NCBI GenBank assembly: GCA_009781635.1
Contig: WQXU01000006.1
Span: 1-64,000 of the forward strand
From: Treponema sp.
GTDB lineage: Bacteria; Spirochaetota; Spirochaetia; Treponematales; Breznakiellaceae
Reading direction: 5' to 3'
Length of the DNA: 64,000 nucleotides
Under the pieces are notes generated by a model. That model saw only the letters and a list, made by a program, of their open reading frames with translations, had not been told where the DNA came from and searched no databases. Made by a program: the position numbers and the translations under genes. Positions 43,407 to 53,623 of this stretch are shown piece by piece. Each line of letters begins with the position of its first letter. Positions within the stretch are counted from its first letter, which is position 1.

Positions 43407-44569
43407 ATATTTTGGTTTTAAGTGACAGGGATCTGCACGAAACAGAAGCCGGAGGCTCAAGAACCATAATAATGGTTAATAATTATCTTGCCGAGCAGGA
43501 TGGAATAACTGTTTTTTCATCTTACAGGCATCTTTCAGGTGCAAATAAAAAAATTATAGAAATACCAATAACAGATAAATTTAATAAGGAAGAAATAAAT
43601 AAAATAATAAACGGGAATAATATAAATATATTGCTTATACCGGAAGGCGATAAATATGCCCGGCTTGGAAGACAGGCAGTAAATAAAACAAATTGCAAAG
43701 TAATTACCGGGTTCCATACGAAACCGGGCCATGAAACTCATTGTCTGTGGTATGATGCTTTTAATACTCTTTTTATGAGCGGTATAACTTTAAAAAGAAG
43801 ATTAAGGGCTTTTATTAAGCTAATCTTTTTTCCTGTATTGGGTTTATTTATAAAATTTAAAAATTTAGAAAGATTTCAAAGAGCTTATTACGATGCCGAC
43901 CGGCTTGTTGTCCTGGCACGATCATACATAAAAGAGTACAAGAAGCAATATTTTTTAAAGGATGATCATAAGATCGCAGCTATTGAAAATGCCCTGTCAT
44001 TTAAAAACGAAATTACAGATGAAGATTTTATTAAAAAGGAAAAAAGAATACTTGTTGTGTCACGTTTGGAAGAACGCAATAAGAGGCTGAGTATTGTTTT
44101 AAAACTTTGGAAAAAAATACAAAACTTGTATCCGGACTGGAATCTGGACATTGTAGGTTCCGGTATAGATGAACATTACTATAAAAATTTTGCTTTTAAA
44201 CATAAATTAAAAAATATAGTATTTTACGGCCGTGTAGATCCGCAAAATTATTATACCAGAGCATCAATATTGCTATTAACCTCCGTTTATGAGGGTTGGC
44301 CCATGGTATTGACAGAATCAATGCAGAAAGGATGCGTTCCTGTTTGCATGGATAATTTCAGTTCTGTTCATGATATTATTAACAATAATAATGATGGTTT
44401 TATAGTGCCTGATAATACCAATAAATTAATGGAAAAGACTGTTTTTCTTATGAATAACCCGGAAATAAGGAAAAAGATGGCTTATAGTGGCTTAATCAGC
44501 TGTAAACGCTTTTCCATGGATAATATAGGGCCTAAATGGATTGCTTTATTTAATCAGATTTTATCTTAA
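43403..44569 (+). CDS. Glycosyltransferase family 4
   Basis: 388 residues with a GT-B fold: GGSRTIIMVNNYLAEQ near the N-terminus, KRILVVSRLEERNKR at the start of the C-terminal lobe, and the donor-binding E-x7-E region SVYEGWPMVLTESMQKG. A retaining cytoplasmic sugar transferase. A hydrophobic helix near residues 135-150 could give membrane association. Overlaps the preceding gene by ATGA. Confidence 0.85.
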   Translation: MNILVLSDRDLHETEAGGSRTIIMVNNYLAEQDGITVFSSYRHLSGANKKIIEIPITDKFNKEEINKIINGNNINILLIPEGDKYARLGRQAVNKTNCKVITGFHTKPGHETHCLWYDAFNTLFMSGITLKRRLRAFIKLIFFPVLGLFIKFKNLERFQRAYYDADRLVVLARSYIKEYKKQYFLKDDHKIAAIENALSFKNEITDEDFIKKEKRILVVSRLEERNKRLSIVLKLWKKIQNLYPDWNLDIVGSGIDEHYYKNFAFKHKLKNIVFYGRVDPQNYYTRASILLLTSVYEGWPMVLTESMQKGCVPVCMDNFSSVHDIINNNNDGFIVPDNTNKLMEKTVFLMNNPEIRKKMAYSGLISCKRFSMDNIGPKWIALFNQILS

Positions 44570-44576
44570 AAGGATA

Positions 44577-44605
44577 TTGTAATTTTTATAATATAAATAT
44601 AGACT
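44577..44605 (+). promoter_or_regulatory. Putative internal promoter in the glycan operon
   Basis: TTGTAA (44577-44582), 17 bp, TAGACT (44600-44605). It would give a leader of about 12 nt before the ATG at 44624, which has no Shine-Dalgarno. Confidence 0.4.
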
Positions 44606-44623
44606 ATAGACAAACTTAATATT

Positions 44624-45700
44624 ATGCGTAATAAGAGTAAAAAGATTCTAATAAATGGTGATTTCTTCTGCCGCAGGCTTACCGGTATTGAGCGTTATGC
44701 TTTTGAGATAACAAATCAGCTGGATAAAATAAGCAAACCGGGAGAAATCTCGATAATTATTCCAAATAATACAGAAAATGTACCAGTTTTTTCAAACATA
44801 AATGTAATCCGTCACAAAAAAAACATTAATTCGCAGTTTTTTTGGCAGCTATTTACCTTACAGTGGTTTCTAATTACCCATAAAGAATATATTATTCTTG
44901 AATTCGGCAATACCGCTCTGCCCTTTTCTCCGGGTATTGTTTTCCTTCATGATATATACTGTGAATTTTATCCCAAGGATTTTATCGGTTTTAGAGACAA
45001 GCTTATACGTACATACAACCGCCTGCAATACCGTTTAATCGCAAAGAAAGCAAAGAAAATTGTTACTGTCTCACATTACAGCAGGAATGAAATCAGCAAG
45101 ACCTTCAAAATAGATCCTTCAAGGATAAGTATTATTTACAGCAGCGCAGATCATATGAGTTCCATTGTTTCCGATACTTCAATATTTACAGATTTTCCGG
45201 TCCTTGCAAAAGAGCCGTTTTACTTTTCTTTGGGTAGTTTATCTAAGCGCAAAAACATACGATGGATTCTTGAATATGCCAATAAACATCCGCAGGTTAT
45301 TTTTGCCATTTCCGGAACCAGCCTTTCAACTGTCAAGATCGATGAACTTAGTTCATTTAACCCCGGGAATATTATATTACTCGGTTATCTTGATGATGGA
45401 AAAGTTAAAGCTCTTATGGAAAGATGCAAGGCTTTTATCCTTCCTTCCTATTATGAGGGTTTTGGCCTTACCCCCCTTGAAGCATTATCATGCGGAGTAC
45501 AGGTAATTGTATCTTATGCTGCAAGCCTGCCTGAAGTCTTCGGCAACACCGCTCATTACATAGATCCCTTCAATACAGATGTTGAACTTGATAAGTTGCT
45601 GCTTGAACCTGTTGAACCTCCTGAGCAACTTCTTTCCAAATATTCTTATTATAAAGCTGCATGTCTTGTTTATGAAATAGTAAGGGAATATTCAAAGTGA
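44624..45700 (+). CDS. Glycosyltransferase family 4
   Basis: 358 residues with RRLTGIERYAFEITNQL at the N-terminus, FLHDIYCEFYP, TVSHYSRNEI, SLGSLSKRKNIRW opening the donor lobe, and LPSYYEGFGLTPLEALSCG as the donor motif. This is the mannosyl/rhamnosyltransferase-like GT4 pattern. It follows a 54-bp gap with a possible promoter. The stop overlaps the GTG start of the next gene. Confidence 0.85.
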   Translation: MRNKSKKILINGDFFCRRLTGIERYAFEITNQLDKISKPGEISIIIPNNTENVPVFSNINVIRHKKNINSQFFWQLFTLQWFLITHKEYIILEFGNTALPFSPGIVFLHDIYCEFYPKDFIGFRDKLIRTYNRLQYRLIAKKAKKIVTVSHYSRNEISKTFKIDPSRISIIYSSADHMSSIVSDTSIFTDFPVLAKEPFYFSLGSLSKRKNIRWILEYANKHPQVIFAISGTSLSTVKIDELSSFNPGNIILLGYLDDGKVKALMERCKAFILPSYYEGFGLTPLEALSCGVQVIVSYAASLPEVFGNTAHYIDPFNTDVELDKLLLEPVEPPEQLLSKYSYYKAACLVYEIVREYSK

Positions 45701-46407
45701 CATCTTCTTCTTTTTTAATAATTATTCCAACATATAATGAGAGTGAAAATATTATATCTCTTATTGGTTCCATAAATGTTATTTCACCGCAGGCGCATAT
45801 ACTTGTTGTAGATGACAATTCTCCTGACGGCACTGCTCTTTTAGTTGAACAATTAATGAATCAAAATAGTTCATTGCACATTTTAAAAAGAGAGGGTAAA
45901 CAGGGGGTTGCAACTGCTTTTCTTCAGGGTTTTGCCTGGGGCATTAAAAATAATTTTGATATTTTACTTGCAATGGATGCAGATTTCTCTCATGACCCAA
46001 AATATATACCTGATATGCTCGATGCAATTGAAAATGCTGATCTTGTTATCGGCTCCCGTAATGTAAAAGGCGGCGGAATTGAAAATCGTACTTTTATAAG
46101 AAACTTTCTTACCAAAGGCGCTTCATTTTATTGTCATGCCATTTTAAAATGCCCTGTTAAAGATATAACAGGCGGTTATAACATGTGGCGTAAGACAACG
46201 CTTGAAAATATTGGATTAGACAGCATTGTCTGTAATATGGGATATTCATTCCAGATAGAAATGAAATATAAAACTTACCGCAGTAATTTAATCATTAAAG
46301 AAATTCCGATTATCTTTCCTGATCGAAAAAAAGGACAGTCTAAAATGTCCGGCAATTTTCTTTTTAAGGCCTTGGGGGATGTTTGGAAAATAAGAAAGCT
46401 CGCTTAA
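45697..46407 (+). CDS. Polyprenol-phosphate mannosyltransferase-like GT2 (DPM1-like)
   Basis: 236 residues with the DPM1 series: IIPTYNESENI, VVDDNSPDGT, REGKQGVATAFLQGF, AMDADFSHDP and GSRNVKGGGIENRT. No C-terminal membrane helices. It loads a hexose onto polyprenyl phosphate. The start is GTG (45697), overlapping the previous stop by GTGA. The following GtrA protein is its natural partner, and the membrane GT at 46795 the probable user. Confidence 0.88.
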   Translation: MTSSSFLIIIPTYNESENIISLIGSINVISPQAHILVVDDNSPDGTALLVEQLMNQNSSLHILKREGKQGVATAFLQGFAWGIKNNFDILLAMDADFSHDPKYIPDMLDAIENADLVIGSRNVKGGGIENRTFIRNFLTKGASFYCHAILKCPVKDITGGYNMWRKTTLENIGLDSIVCNMGYSFQIEMKYKTYRSNLIIKEIPIIFPDRKKGQSKMSGNFLFKALGDVWKIRKLA

Positions 46408-46802
46408 TTATCCAATTTATAAAATTTGGCATTACAGGCGGACTTGGCACTATAACCAATTTACTTATTTTCTTTGTTTTGGTGGATTTATCAGGCTTTC
46501 CGGAAATACCTGTTAGTATCCTCTGTTTTATTATTGCAGGAACACAGAATTATTTATTACATCATTTATGGTCATTCAGAGAATATACAGCTAATACAAA
46601 GGCTTCATTAAAAAAATGGTTTATATTTCTTGCCGGATCTCTTATAGGTCTTGTTATTAATATTTCTGTAATGTACACTATTATTTTATTTTTTCTACTT
46701 CCCTTTAAATTTATTGCGCAGGCATTTGGGATTGCAGCAGGAATGATCATTAATTTTATAATATCTAAATTATTTATTTTTAAGAGAACGGAAAATGCTT
46801 GA
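46383..46802 (+). CDS. GtrA-family small flippase (second copy)
   Basis: 139 residues, four membrane helices, with FIKFGITGGLGTITNLLIFF and a central HHLWSFRE motif. The start is TTG at 46383, 25 bp inside the DPM1-like gene; the family signature begins about ten residues later, so a start a few codons downstream is possible. It forms the second GtrA/GT2 pair of the window (the other is 22708-24082). Confidence 0.82.
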   Translation: MENKKARLIIQFIKFGITGGLGTITNLLIFFVLVDLSGFPEIPVSILCFIIAGTQNYLLHHLWSFREYTANTKASLKKWFIFLAGSLIGLVINISVMYTIILFFLLPFKFIAQAFGIAAGMIINFIISKLFIFKRTENA

Positions 46803-48276
46803 TATAAAAAAACATAAATTCAATATCTTATTCTACACTACTCTTTTTATTATTTCCTTCATTGTTGTTTATACTTCCTCTTTAAATCCACTAACTAATA
46901 GAATAATGAATGTTGATACATCTGTATATGTTTCTGTTACTCAAGGTATTTCACGCGGACAAATGCTTTACAGGGATCTTGCTGATAACAAGGGGCCTTT
47001 AAATTATTTTATAAGTGTACCAGGTTTTATTATTGGCGGACTTACTGGTATATGGATTACAGAATTTATCTTTATTTTTATTACATTTCTGTTTATGTAC
47101 AAGACTGCTCTTTTTTTTACAGATAATAAAAAATCATTATTAACCGTACTTTTTACATCCCTTGCAATGCTTCCTTTTTATTATGTAAATGCAGGTTCTG
47201 AAATTTATTCCTTGCCGTTTTTAACCATATCTCTTTATATTTTCACTAAATATTATATAAATCATAATTCTCATATTTTGGAAATAATCGTATTGGGTAT
47301 TTGCTTCTCCTGTTCTGTAATGATTCGTCTTAATATGTTTCCTCTTTGGACTGGTTTTTGCTTTTTTATAATAATAAAAAATATAGCAGAAAAAAAATAT
47401 TTACTTTTAATTATATATATTTTTTCATTTATAACCGGTGCGGTTATTGCTCTTCTTCCTTTTTTAATATTTATTAATATAAACGGAATATTTAATGATT
47501 TTTACTATAATGTAATATATGGCGGCGTTACAAGAGGTTTCAGATTATCCTATCTTAACGATATTGTGAATAATTTTTTTACCGTTATTAACAGAAGCTT
47601 TTCATTTATCCCGCTTTGCATAGGGATTATATGGTATTTTATTAAATATAAAAATATAAATAAATATTATTTTCTGGGATTTATATTTTCATATTTTTTT
47701 AGTATTCTTTTTCTTTCTTTTGCAACCGGCAGCAGCCATTATAATTTAATTCTTGTTCCATTTTTTGTCCCTGTTATAGCGTTTCTTGCAGATTCATTAT
47801 TAACTTTATTTTCAAAAATAAGGCATAAATATCTTGTAATGATACTTTTCTTTTGTCTGATATTTTCAGAAGGAATTGTCAGATTATCCTATTATTTTAT
47901 GTTTAATTTTTCAACAGGTAATAATCTTAAAATTGCAGGCAGAATAATAGATGAGCATACAGAACCCGGCGATAAGATAATAAATCTTGGATGGAATGGT
48001 TATATATACCCTTATACAAAGCTGGATTATGCTTCAAAATATATATATCAAAATGAATCATTCGATCATATACCCGGTGCAAGATTTGAATTTATATCTG
48101 CAATTAATAACAATAAACCAAAGGTTATCACAATATTCACAGATAATGATACTGACGGATTAAATCAATTCAGGCCGGGATGGCATGCGTATATATATAC
48201 TTTACTGGATACTTATTATACCCTTATCTCTGATGAATATGGTTTTAAAATATATATAAGAAAAAATACAGGATAA
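46795..48276 (+). CDS. GT39-like membrane glycosyltransferase
   Basis: 493 residues with about 11 membrane helices. The first periplasmic loop contains [15 protein letters not shown] and [14 protein letters not shown], the acidic motif and D-x-KPP-like element of GT-C (ArnT/PMT-like) enzymes. It would take sugar from a polyprenyl-phosphate donor made by the DPM1-like protein. Overlaps the GtrA gene by 8 bp (ATGCTTGA). The AT content is high. Confidence 0.78.
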   Translation: MLDIKKHKFNILFYTTLFIISFIVVYTSSLNPLTNRIMNVDTSVYVSVTQGISRGQMLYRDLADNKGPLNYFISVPGFIIGGLTGIWITEFIFIFITFLFMYKTALFFTDNKKSLLTVLFTSLAMLPFYYVNAGSEIYSLPFLTISLYIFTKYYINHNSHILEIIVLGICFSCSVMIRLNMFPLWTGFCFFIIIKNIAEKKYLLLIIYIFSFITGAVIALLPFLIFININGIFNDFYYNVIYGGVTRGFRLSYLNDIVNNFFTVINRSFSFIPLCIGIIWYFIKYKNINKYYFLGFIFSYFFSILFLSFATGSSHYNLILVPFFVPVIAFLADSLLTLFSKIRHKYLVMILFFCLIFSEGIVRLSYYFMFNFSTGNNLKIAGRIIDEHTEPGDKIINLGWNGYIYPYTKLDYASKYIYQNESFDHIPGARFEFISAINNNKPKVITIFTDNDTDGLNQFRPGWHAYIYTLLDTYYTLISDEYGFKIYIRKNTG

Positions 48277-48280
48277 TTTA

Positions 48281-49315
48281 ATGCTGGTACGTTCTAAAGC
48301 GCCGCTAAGGCTTGGACTTGCAGGCGGCGGCACTGATATTGCAAATTACTATAACCGTTTCGGCGGTTATGTTTTAAATGCAACAATAGACATGTATGCT
48401 TACTGTACTATCGAACCAACAGATAATGGTTTGGTAGAATTTATTGCAGCCGATTTAAACAAAAAGGAAGAGTATCCTTCAACTGAAGTATTATCCCTTT
48501 CTTCCGTTCTGCCTCTTCACACTGGAATATATAACAGAATTGTATCTGATTTTGTTAAAAAGCCTTTGTCGTTTAAAATGACAACCTATTCTGATGCTCC
48601 GGCAGGTTCAGGTCTTGGGTCATCATCAACAATGGTTGTAGCTATTATTAAGGCATATGAAGAATGGCTTAATCTTCCTTTCGGCGAATATGACATTGCA
48701 GCTAACGCATACAGGATTGAAAGAGAAGATATAGGCCTTGCAGGCGGCAAACAGGATCAATATGCGGCAACTTTCGGCGGTTTTAATTTCATGGAATTTT
48801 ATGATAATGAGAGGGTTATAGTAAACCCATTAAGGCTAAAACGCTGGATTCGCAATGAACTTGAGTCCTCTCTGGTTTTATATTATACAGGCGTATCAAG
48901 AGAAAGCGCTAATATTATTAAAGAACAAATCCAGCACACTGAAAAAGGCGATACAAAAAATATTGAAAGTATGCATGAAATGAAAAATCAAGCAATTTTT
49001 ATGAAAGAAGCTCTTTTAAAGGGGGATTTTAAAGGATTTTCCAACTGTCTTATACATGGCTGGCTTGCAAAAAAGAATGCGGCATCCTCAATATCAAATA
49101 TATTTTTGGATGAACTGTATCAATATGCGCTTGACAACGGAGCTGAATCAGCCAAAATATCCGGGGCAGGCGGAGGCGGTTTTATGATGATTTATTGTAA
49201 TCCCTGCCGCCGTATATCTCTTATTAACGCTTTAAAAGAAAAACAACAGGGCATGGTTTTAACTCCCAGCTTTACAGAAACAGGAACACAGGCATGGACC
49301 ATTTACAACAATTAG
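48281..49315 (+). CDS. hddA: D-glycero-alpha-D-manno-heptose-7-phosphate kinase
   Basis: 344 residues of the GHMP kinase family: [17 protein letters not shown] at the N-terminus, [18 protein letters not shown] (ATP-binding, about 103-120) and [14 protein letters not shown] near the C-terminus. The HddA subfamily matches the AGGGTD start and the neighbouring GmhA and HddC-GmhB. It makes heptose 1,7-bisphosphate in the GDP-heptose route. Overlaps gmhA by 22 bp. Confidence 0.92.
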   Translation: MLVRSKAPLRLGLAGGGTDIANYYNRFGGYVLNATIDMYAYCTIEPTDNGLVEFIAADLNKKEEYPSTEVLSLSSVLPLHTGIYNRIVSDFVKKPLSFKMTTYSDAPAGSGLGSSSTMVVAIIKAYEEWLNLPFGEYDIAANAYRIEREDIGLAGGKQDQYAATFGGFNFMEFYDNERVIVNPLRLKRWIRNELESSLVLYYTGVSRESANIIKEQIQHTEKGDTKNIESMHEMKNQAIFMKEALLKGDFKGFSNCLIHGWLAKKNAASSISNIFLDELYQYALDNGAESAKISGAGGGGFMMIYCNPCRRISLINALKEKQQGMVLTPSFTETGTQAWTIYNN

Positions 49316-49920
49316 TTCAGCGCTATCCGCTGCTTAAAGACAGTGTTAATGATATAAATGCCGCTTTTGAAATTATTAAAGAATCATACACAGGCGGAGG
49401 AAAATTATTAATCGCAGGCAATGGAGGCAGCGCATCTGATGCTGAGCATATTGCAGGTGAACTAATGAAAACTTTTGCCAAAAAGAGAGTTTTACCTGAT
49501 TTTTTTGTATCTGAATTAAAAAAAGTTGACTGCGAAATGTATGAATATCTTCTTCCGCGTTTACAGCCCGGTCTTCCTGCTATTGCCCTTTCCGGCCATG
49601 CTTCGTTAAACACCGCATGTATAAACGATATTGACGGAAATATAACATTTGCCCAGCAGGTCTACGGTTACGGAAAAGAAGCTGATGTTCTTCTTGGCAT
49701 TTCAACTTCCGGCAATTCAAAAAATGTTCTTCATGCCTGTGCCGTTGCAAAGGCAAAAAAATTGAAAATTATTGCCCTTACAGGAGCGGGCGGAGGAAAA
49801 CTAAAGCAATATGCTGATGTCTGCATCAGTGTTCCGGAAACGCAAACATATAAAATTCAGGAATTGCATTTGCCGGTTTATCATATTATCTGCATGATGC
49901 TTGAAGATTATTTTTTTTAA
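49294..49920 (+). CDS. gmhA: Sedoheptulose-7-phosphate isomerase
   Basis: 208 residues of the SIS family with the GmhA features [38 protein letters not shown] and [17 protein letters not shown]. It makes D-glycero-D-manno-heptose 7-phosphate, the first step of the heptose route. It overlaps hddA and precedes the fused hddC-gmhB gene. Confidence 0.93.
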   Translation: MDHLQQLVQRYPLLKDSVNDINAAFEIIKESYTGGGKLLIAGNGGSASDAEHIAGELMKTFAKKRVLPDFFVSELKKVDCEMYEYLLPRLQPGLPAIALSGHASLNTACINDIDGNITFAQQVYGYGKEADVLLGISTSGNSKNVLHACAVAKAKKLKIIALTGAGGGKLKQYADVCISVPETQTYKIQELHLPVYHIICMMLEDYFF

Positions 49921-49936
49921 TAAGGATAAATAACCA

Positions 49937-51241
49937 ATGAAAACCGTGATAATGGCCGGCGGGAAAGGAACTCGTGTTGCTTCTATCGCTGACGATATTC
50001 CAAAACCGATGATTCAGATTTGCGGTAAACCCATTCTTGAATATCAGATTGACTGCTTAAAAAGAAACGGCCTTACGGATATTATCATTGTTGTAGGCCA
50101 TCTTGGGCAGTATATAAAGGATTATTTTAAAGACGGCAGCAGCTTCGGATGCAATATTTCTTATTATACAGAAACTGCGCCCCTTGGCACTGCGGGATCT
50201 CTTTTTAAAATTGATAATTTATCAGATGATTTTCTTTTATTAAACGGCGATGTCATTTTAGATATGGATTTTTCCAGAATGATTTCATTCCATAAAGAGA
50301 AAAATGCTTTCGCTACGCTTGCAGTTCACCCAAATAACCATCCCTTTGACAGCGCTCTTATTACAAGCAACAATGATGATCTTGTAACAGGATGGCTTAA
50401 TAAAGAGGAAAAAAGAACCTGGTATAAAAATCAGGTCAATGCGGGAGTTCATATTTTATCGCTTGAATTTCTTAATAATTGTCATTTTGATAATGAAAAA
50501 ATTGATCTTGATCGCGACATATTAAAGCCCAATATACCGGGAGGTAAAATATATGCCTACTCTACTCCTGAGTATATAAAGGATATGGGAACGCCCGAAC
50601 GTTATGCTCAGGTTACAGCTGCTATTGAAAAAGACATTGTTAAAGGCAGAAATTTAAAAAACAGGCAAAAAGCTGTATTTCTTGACAGGGACGGAACAAT
50701 TAATACATTCAGGGATTTCATGGAAAAACCAATAAGTTTTCTTACAAACCCGGATGATTTGGAATTAATTGAAGGAGCTTCAGATGCAATTAAAAAGATA
50801 AACTCTTTAGGTTATCTTGCTATTGTAATTACAAATCAGCCTGTTATTGCGCGCGGAGATATTGATTTTCAAACTCTTGATTTAATACATATGAAAATGG
50901 AAACAGAATTAGGCATACAAGGAGCATACATTGACGATCTTTTTTATTGCCCTCACCATCCTGATAAAGGTTTTGAAGGAGAGAGGCCGGAATTTAAAAT
51001 TGAATGTGATTGCAGAAAACCAAAACCAGGATTGATATTAAAAGCTGCAAAAAAATACAATATTGATCTTTCAAAATCATACATGGCAGGCGATCATATT
51101 CGTGATGTGCAATCAGGCATTAATGCAGGATGCATACCTGTTTATCTGGCCAGTAATGAAAAATCAATAAAAAATATTGACGGCATTGATGTAAAAGTAT
51201 ATTCTTCTTTAAAAGAATTTACCGGTACTTTGGCAGATTAA
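49937..51241 (+). CDS. Fusion of GDP-heptose pyrophosphorylase-like (HddC) and heptose bisphosphatase-like (GmhB) domains
   Basis: 434 residues in two domains. Residues 1-235 are a nucleotidyltransferase (VIMAGGKGTRVASIADDIPKP, LLNGDVILDMDF, GVHILSLEF). Residues about 243-434 are a HAD phosphatase with KAVFLDRDGTIN, ITNQPVIARG, the Zn-type CPHHPDKG ... CDCRKPKPG loop and YMAGDHIRDVQSG, all typical of GmhB. The two missing steps of the GDP-D-glycero-alpha-D-manno-heptose pathway (7-phosphatase and guanylyltransferase) are therefore in one polypeptide. Such fusions exist in other bacteria; guanylyl rather than adenylyl specificity is inferred from the hddA neighbour. AAGGATAAA lies upstream of the ATG. 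Confidence 0.88.
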   Translation: MKTVIMAGGKGTRVASIADDIPKPMIQICGKPILEYQIDCLKRNGLTDIIIVVGHLGQYIKDYFKDGSSFGCNISYYTETAPLGTAGSLFKIDNLSDDFLLLNGDVILDMDFSRMISFHKEKNAFATLAVHPNNHPFDSALITSNNDDLVTGWLNKEEKRTWYKNQVNAGVHILSLEFLNNCHFDNEKIDLDRDILKPNIPGGKIYAYSTPEYIKDMGTPERYAQVTAAIEKDIVKGRNLKNRQKAVFLDRDGTINTFRDFMEKPISFLTNPDDLELIEGASDAIKKINSLGYLAIVITNQPVIARGDIDFQTLDLIHMKMETELGIQGAYIDDLFYCPHHPDKGFEGERPEFKIECDCRKPKPGLILKAAKKYNIDLSKSYMAGDHIRDVQSGINAGCIPVYLASNEKSIKNIDGIDVKVYSSLKEFTGTLAD

Positions 51242-52305
51242 TGACAATTGCTATTGACTGCCGCATGGTTAACGCAAGCGGTATTGGGGTTTACTTAAGA
51301 GGCGCTCTGCCATGGTTTTTTAATACAGACAATAATTTTTTTCTTATTGGAAATTTTAATGATTTGCAGCAATATAAATCATTAAAAAATATAACCATAA
51401 TTACCTGTAATGTAAAACCTTTTTCAATTAATGAATTAGTATTCTTTCCTAAAGAGATTTTAAAACAAATAAACAAAGCGGACATTTTCTATTCGCCTTT
51501 TTTTAATATACCATGCGGTATCAAGATACCTGTTTATACTACAATACATGACATTATATTTGCTGATATTCCCGGACTTTCATCAAGGATTGGGTTTGCT
51601 GTCCGTATGCGGTTCTTTAAAAGAGCCTACATAAAATCAAAAAAAATATTTACGGTTTCTGAATTTTCCAAATCAAGAATTAATCATCATCTTGGAAATG
51701 AAAAAGAAATAATTGTTACATATTCTGCCATTCAGCAAATGTTTCTGGATTATAAGTCTTCTTTAATCAATAAAAAAGAAACAATTGTTTTTATCGGTAA
51801 TATAAAAAAACACAAGGGACTTGACTGCCTTCTTGACGCATACAAAGCTGCAAGAGACGAAGGTTTAACGTACAAACTTGTTATTATTGGATCAAATAAT
51901 AATTTTCGTTCATCAGATAAAGCAATCTTAAAAAAAATTGAATCAATTGGGAATATTATTTTTACCGGGTTTATATCAGACAATGAGTTAATGGAACATC
52001 TTTGTTCAGCCTCCCTTCTTGTACAACCGTCGCTGTACGAGGGATTCTGTCTTCCCCCACTTGAAGCAATGACTCTTGGCACTCAGGTTCTAATTTCTGA
52101 CATTCCGGTTTTAAAGGAAGTCTACGAAGGTTTTCCTGTAACTTTTTTTAAAACTAATAACTCAAACGATTTAAAAGAAAAACTTTTGGAATTGTTATAT
52201 AAAAAAACAATTATTACTCTGTCAATTCAGGAGCATCTTTTATCAAAGTACACCTTTAAAAAGACAGCTTCTGTAATACTTGACAATTTACAACCGGCTT
52301 TTTAA
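51241..52305 (+). CDS. Glycosyltransferase family 4
   Basis: 354 residues with VNASGIGVYLRGALP at the N-terminus, TTIHDIIFADIPG, FTVSEFSKSRI, VFIGNIKKHKGLDCLLDAY and the donor motif QPSLYEGFCLPPLEAMTLG. It belongs to the mannosyltransferase-like GT4 group. Start overlaps the previous stop (TAATG). The sugar donor might be the GDP-heptose made by the three genes before it; this is a positional inference. Confidence 0.85.
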   Translation: MTIAIDCRMVNASGIGVYLRGALPWFFNTDNNFFLIGNFNDLQQYKSLKNITIITCNVKPFSINELVFFPKEILKQINKADIFYSPFFNIPCGIKIPVYTTIHDIIFADIPGLSSRIGFAVRMRFFKRAYIKSKKIFTVSEFSKSRINHHLGNEKEIIVTYSAIQQMFLDYKSSLINKKETIVFIGNIKKHKGLDCLLDAYKAARDEGLTYKLVIIGSNNNFRSSDKAILKKIESIGNIIFTGFISDNELMEHLCSASLLVQPSLYEGFCLPPLEAMTLGTQVLISDIPVLKEVYEGFPVTFFKTNNSNDLKEKLLELLYKKTIITLSIQEHLLSKYTFKKTASVILDNLQPAF

Positions 52306-52342
52306 AAATCAAAAATACAAATTAATATTTAAGGAGAATATT

Positions 52343-53623
52343 ATGAAGTTATTTAAGTTTTTTCTGCTTTCTTTAGTTGTTTTATCATTGGTCTCTATTT
52401 CATGTTCAACAACTTCGATGCCACGTTCAGGTCCGTATGATATTCCGCAGGATTTTTTTGGTCTTGTGCATGCAGGTCAAAACATTGAACATTATGAACT
52501 TTTAAATGAATTGGGCGCAGTCTGGTGTCTTCATACTTTCTACTGGGAATTTATGGAAACTAAAAAAGGCGAGTTCGATTTTTTATGGTCTGACCTCTTT
52601 GTAGATTTGGCTAAATCGCAAGGCAAGAAAGTAATTGCTGTTGTAGGCTATGAAACCCCGTGGATTTTCCCTGAGGGAAAAAGAAAAAGGTATATTCCAA
52701 AAGAAAATGTACCTGATTTTCTTAATTTTCTGGAAATTACAGTTAACCGTTACAAGGGAAAAGTTGATGCATGGCAAATCTGGAATGAGCCAAACTGGAT
52801 ATACTGGAAGGGTCCAAATAAAGAGTTCTATGAACTGATAAGACTTTCAAATCAAAGAATCAGGGAGACAGACCCTGATGCATACATAGTAGGGGGCGGT
52901 TTCTGGAGAAATCCAAAAAATTTTATAAGAGAAATGCACAGGGCCGGAGCTTTTGAAAACATTGATGCTGTTTCATTTCATCCATATGCGACAACTCCAA
53001 GAGGATCCACGAATATTTACGATGATTTTGTTAAACTTATGGCTGAACTTAATTTTACTGGCGATATATGGATTACGGAAGTCGGCTATCCTACAGCAGG
53101 ATGGTACCCTACAACGGTATCACTTGCAAACTATCCTTCTTTTATAATAAAAACAATTGCAGGATCCGCTGCACGGGGAGCCAGAGCTTTGCTCTGGTAT
53201 GAGTTTTTTGATTCTTACAACATGGGAGAAGCTCCGAATAACACTGATTCAGAAATGTTTTTCGGCCTTGTTTATCCTGATCTGACAAGAAAAGACGGCG
53301 CATGGTCATATGAGTTATGCGCCCGTTATCTGCCGGGAACAAGGTATAATCCGGATCTTCCTGTAAGAGAAAATGTCAATGCAAATATTGTTTCCTTCTG
53401 TTTCACAGCAGGAACATCAGCTAACAATGTTTTGTTGCTTTGGAATGACAGAAAAAGCACTCAAAAGATCAGAGTAACCCTTGGCTCGTCTTTTACGCTG
53501 CATGATATAGCAACAGGAGAAAGCGTTGTAATGCAGGATAATTCCATATTGGATATATCAAATCAACCTTCATTTATTACATGGCAGGGTTCTGTAAATC
53601 CTGCAATAACACGAATCCCATAA
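52343..53623 (+). CDS. PslG-like glycoside hydrolase lipoprotein (GH39-type)
   Basis: 426 residues from the ATG at 52343 (AAGGAG 6 nt upstream). The signal peptide ends in a lipobox, LVSISC. The (beta/alpha)8 domain has the two glutamates of clan A glycosidases: acid/base in WQIWNEPNW (about 145) and nucleophile in WITEVGYPT (about 244). HPYATTP and a small C-terminal beta domain follow. Pseudomonas PslG, a periplasmic GH39-type enzyme in an exopolysaccharide operon, is the closest analogue I know. Likely role: trimming the polymer made here during export. Family placement is by motif only. Confidence 0.72.
   Translation: MKLFKFFLLSLVVLSLVSISCSTTSMPRSGPYDIPQDFFGLVHAGQNIEHYELLNELGAVWCLHTFYWEFMETKKGEFDFLWSDLFVDLAKSQGKKVIAVVGYETPWIFPEGKRKRYIPKENVPDFLNFLEITVNRYKGKVDAWQIWNEPNWIYWKGPNKEFYELIRLSNQRIRETDPDAYIVGGGFWRNPKNFIREMHRAGAFENIDAVSFHPYATTPRGSTNIYDDFVKLMAELNFTGDIWITEVGYPTAGWYPTTVSLANYPSFIIKTIAGSAARGARALLWYEFFDSYNMGEAPNNTDSEMFFGLVYPDLTRKDGAWSYELCARYLPGTRYNPDLPVRENVNANIVSFCFTAGTSANNVLLLWNDRKSTQKIRVTLGSSFTLHDIATGESVVMQDNSILDISNQPSFITWQGSVNPAITRIP

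Noticed and set aside
48281-49315. Mevalonate or galactokinase-type GHMP kinase
   Set aside because: The AGGGTD start and neighbours gmhA and hddC-gmhB identify the heptose-phosphate kinase subgroup.
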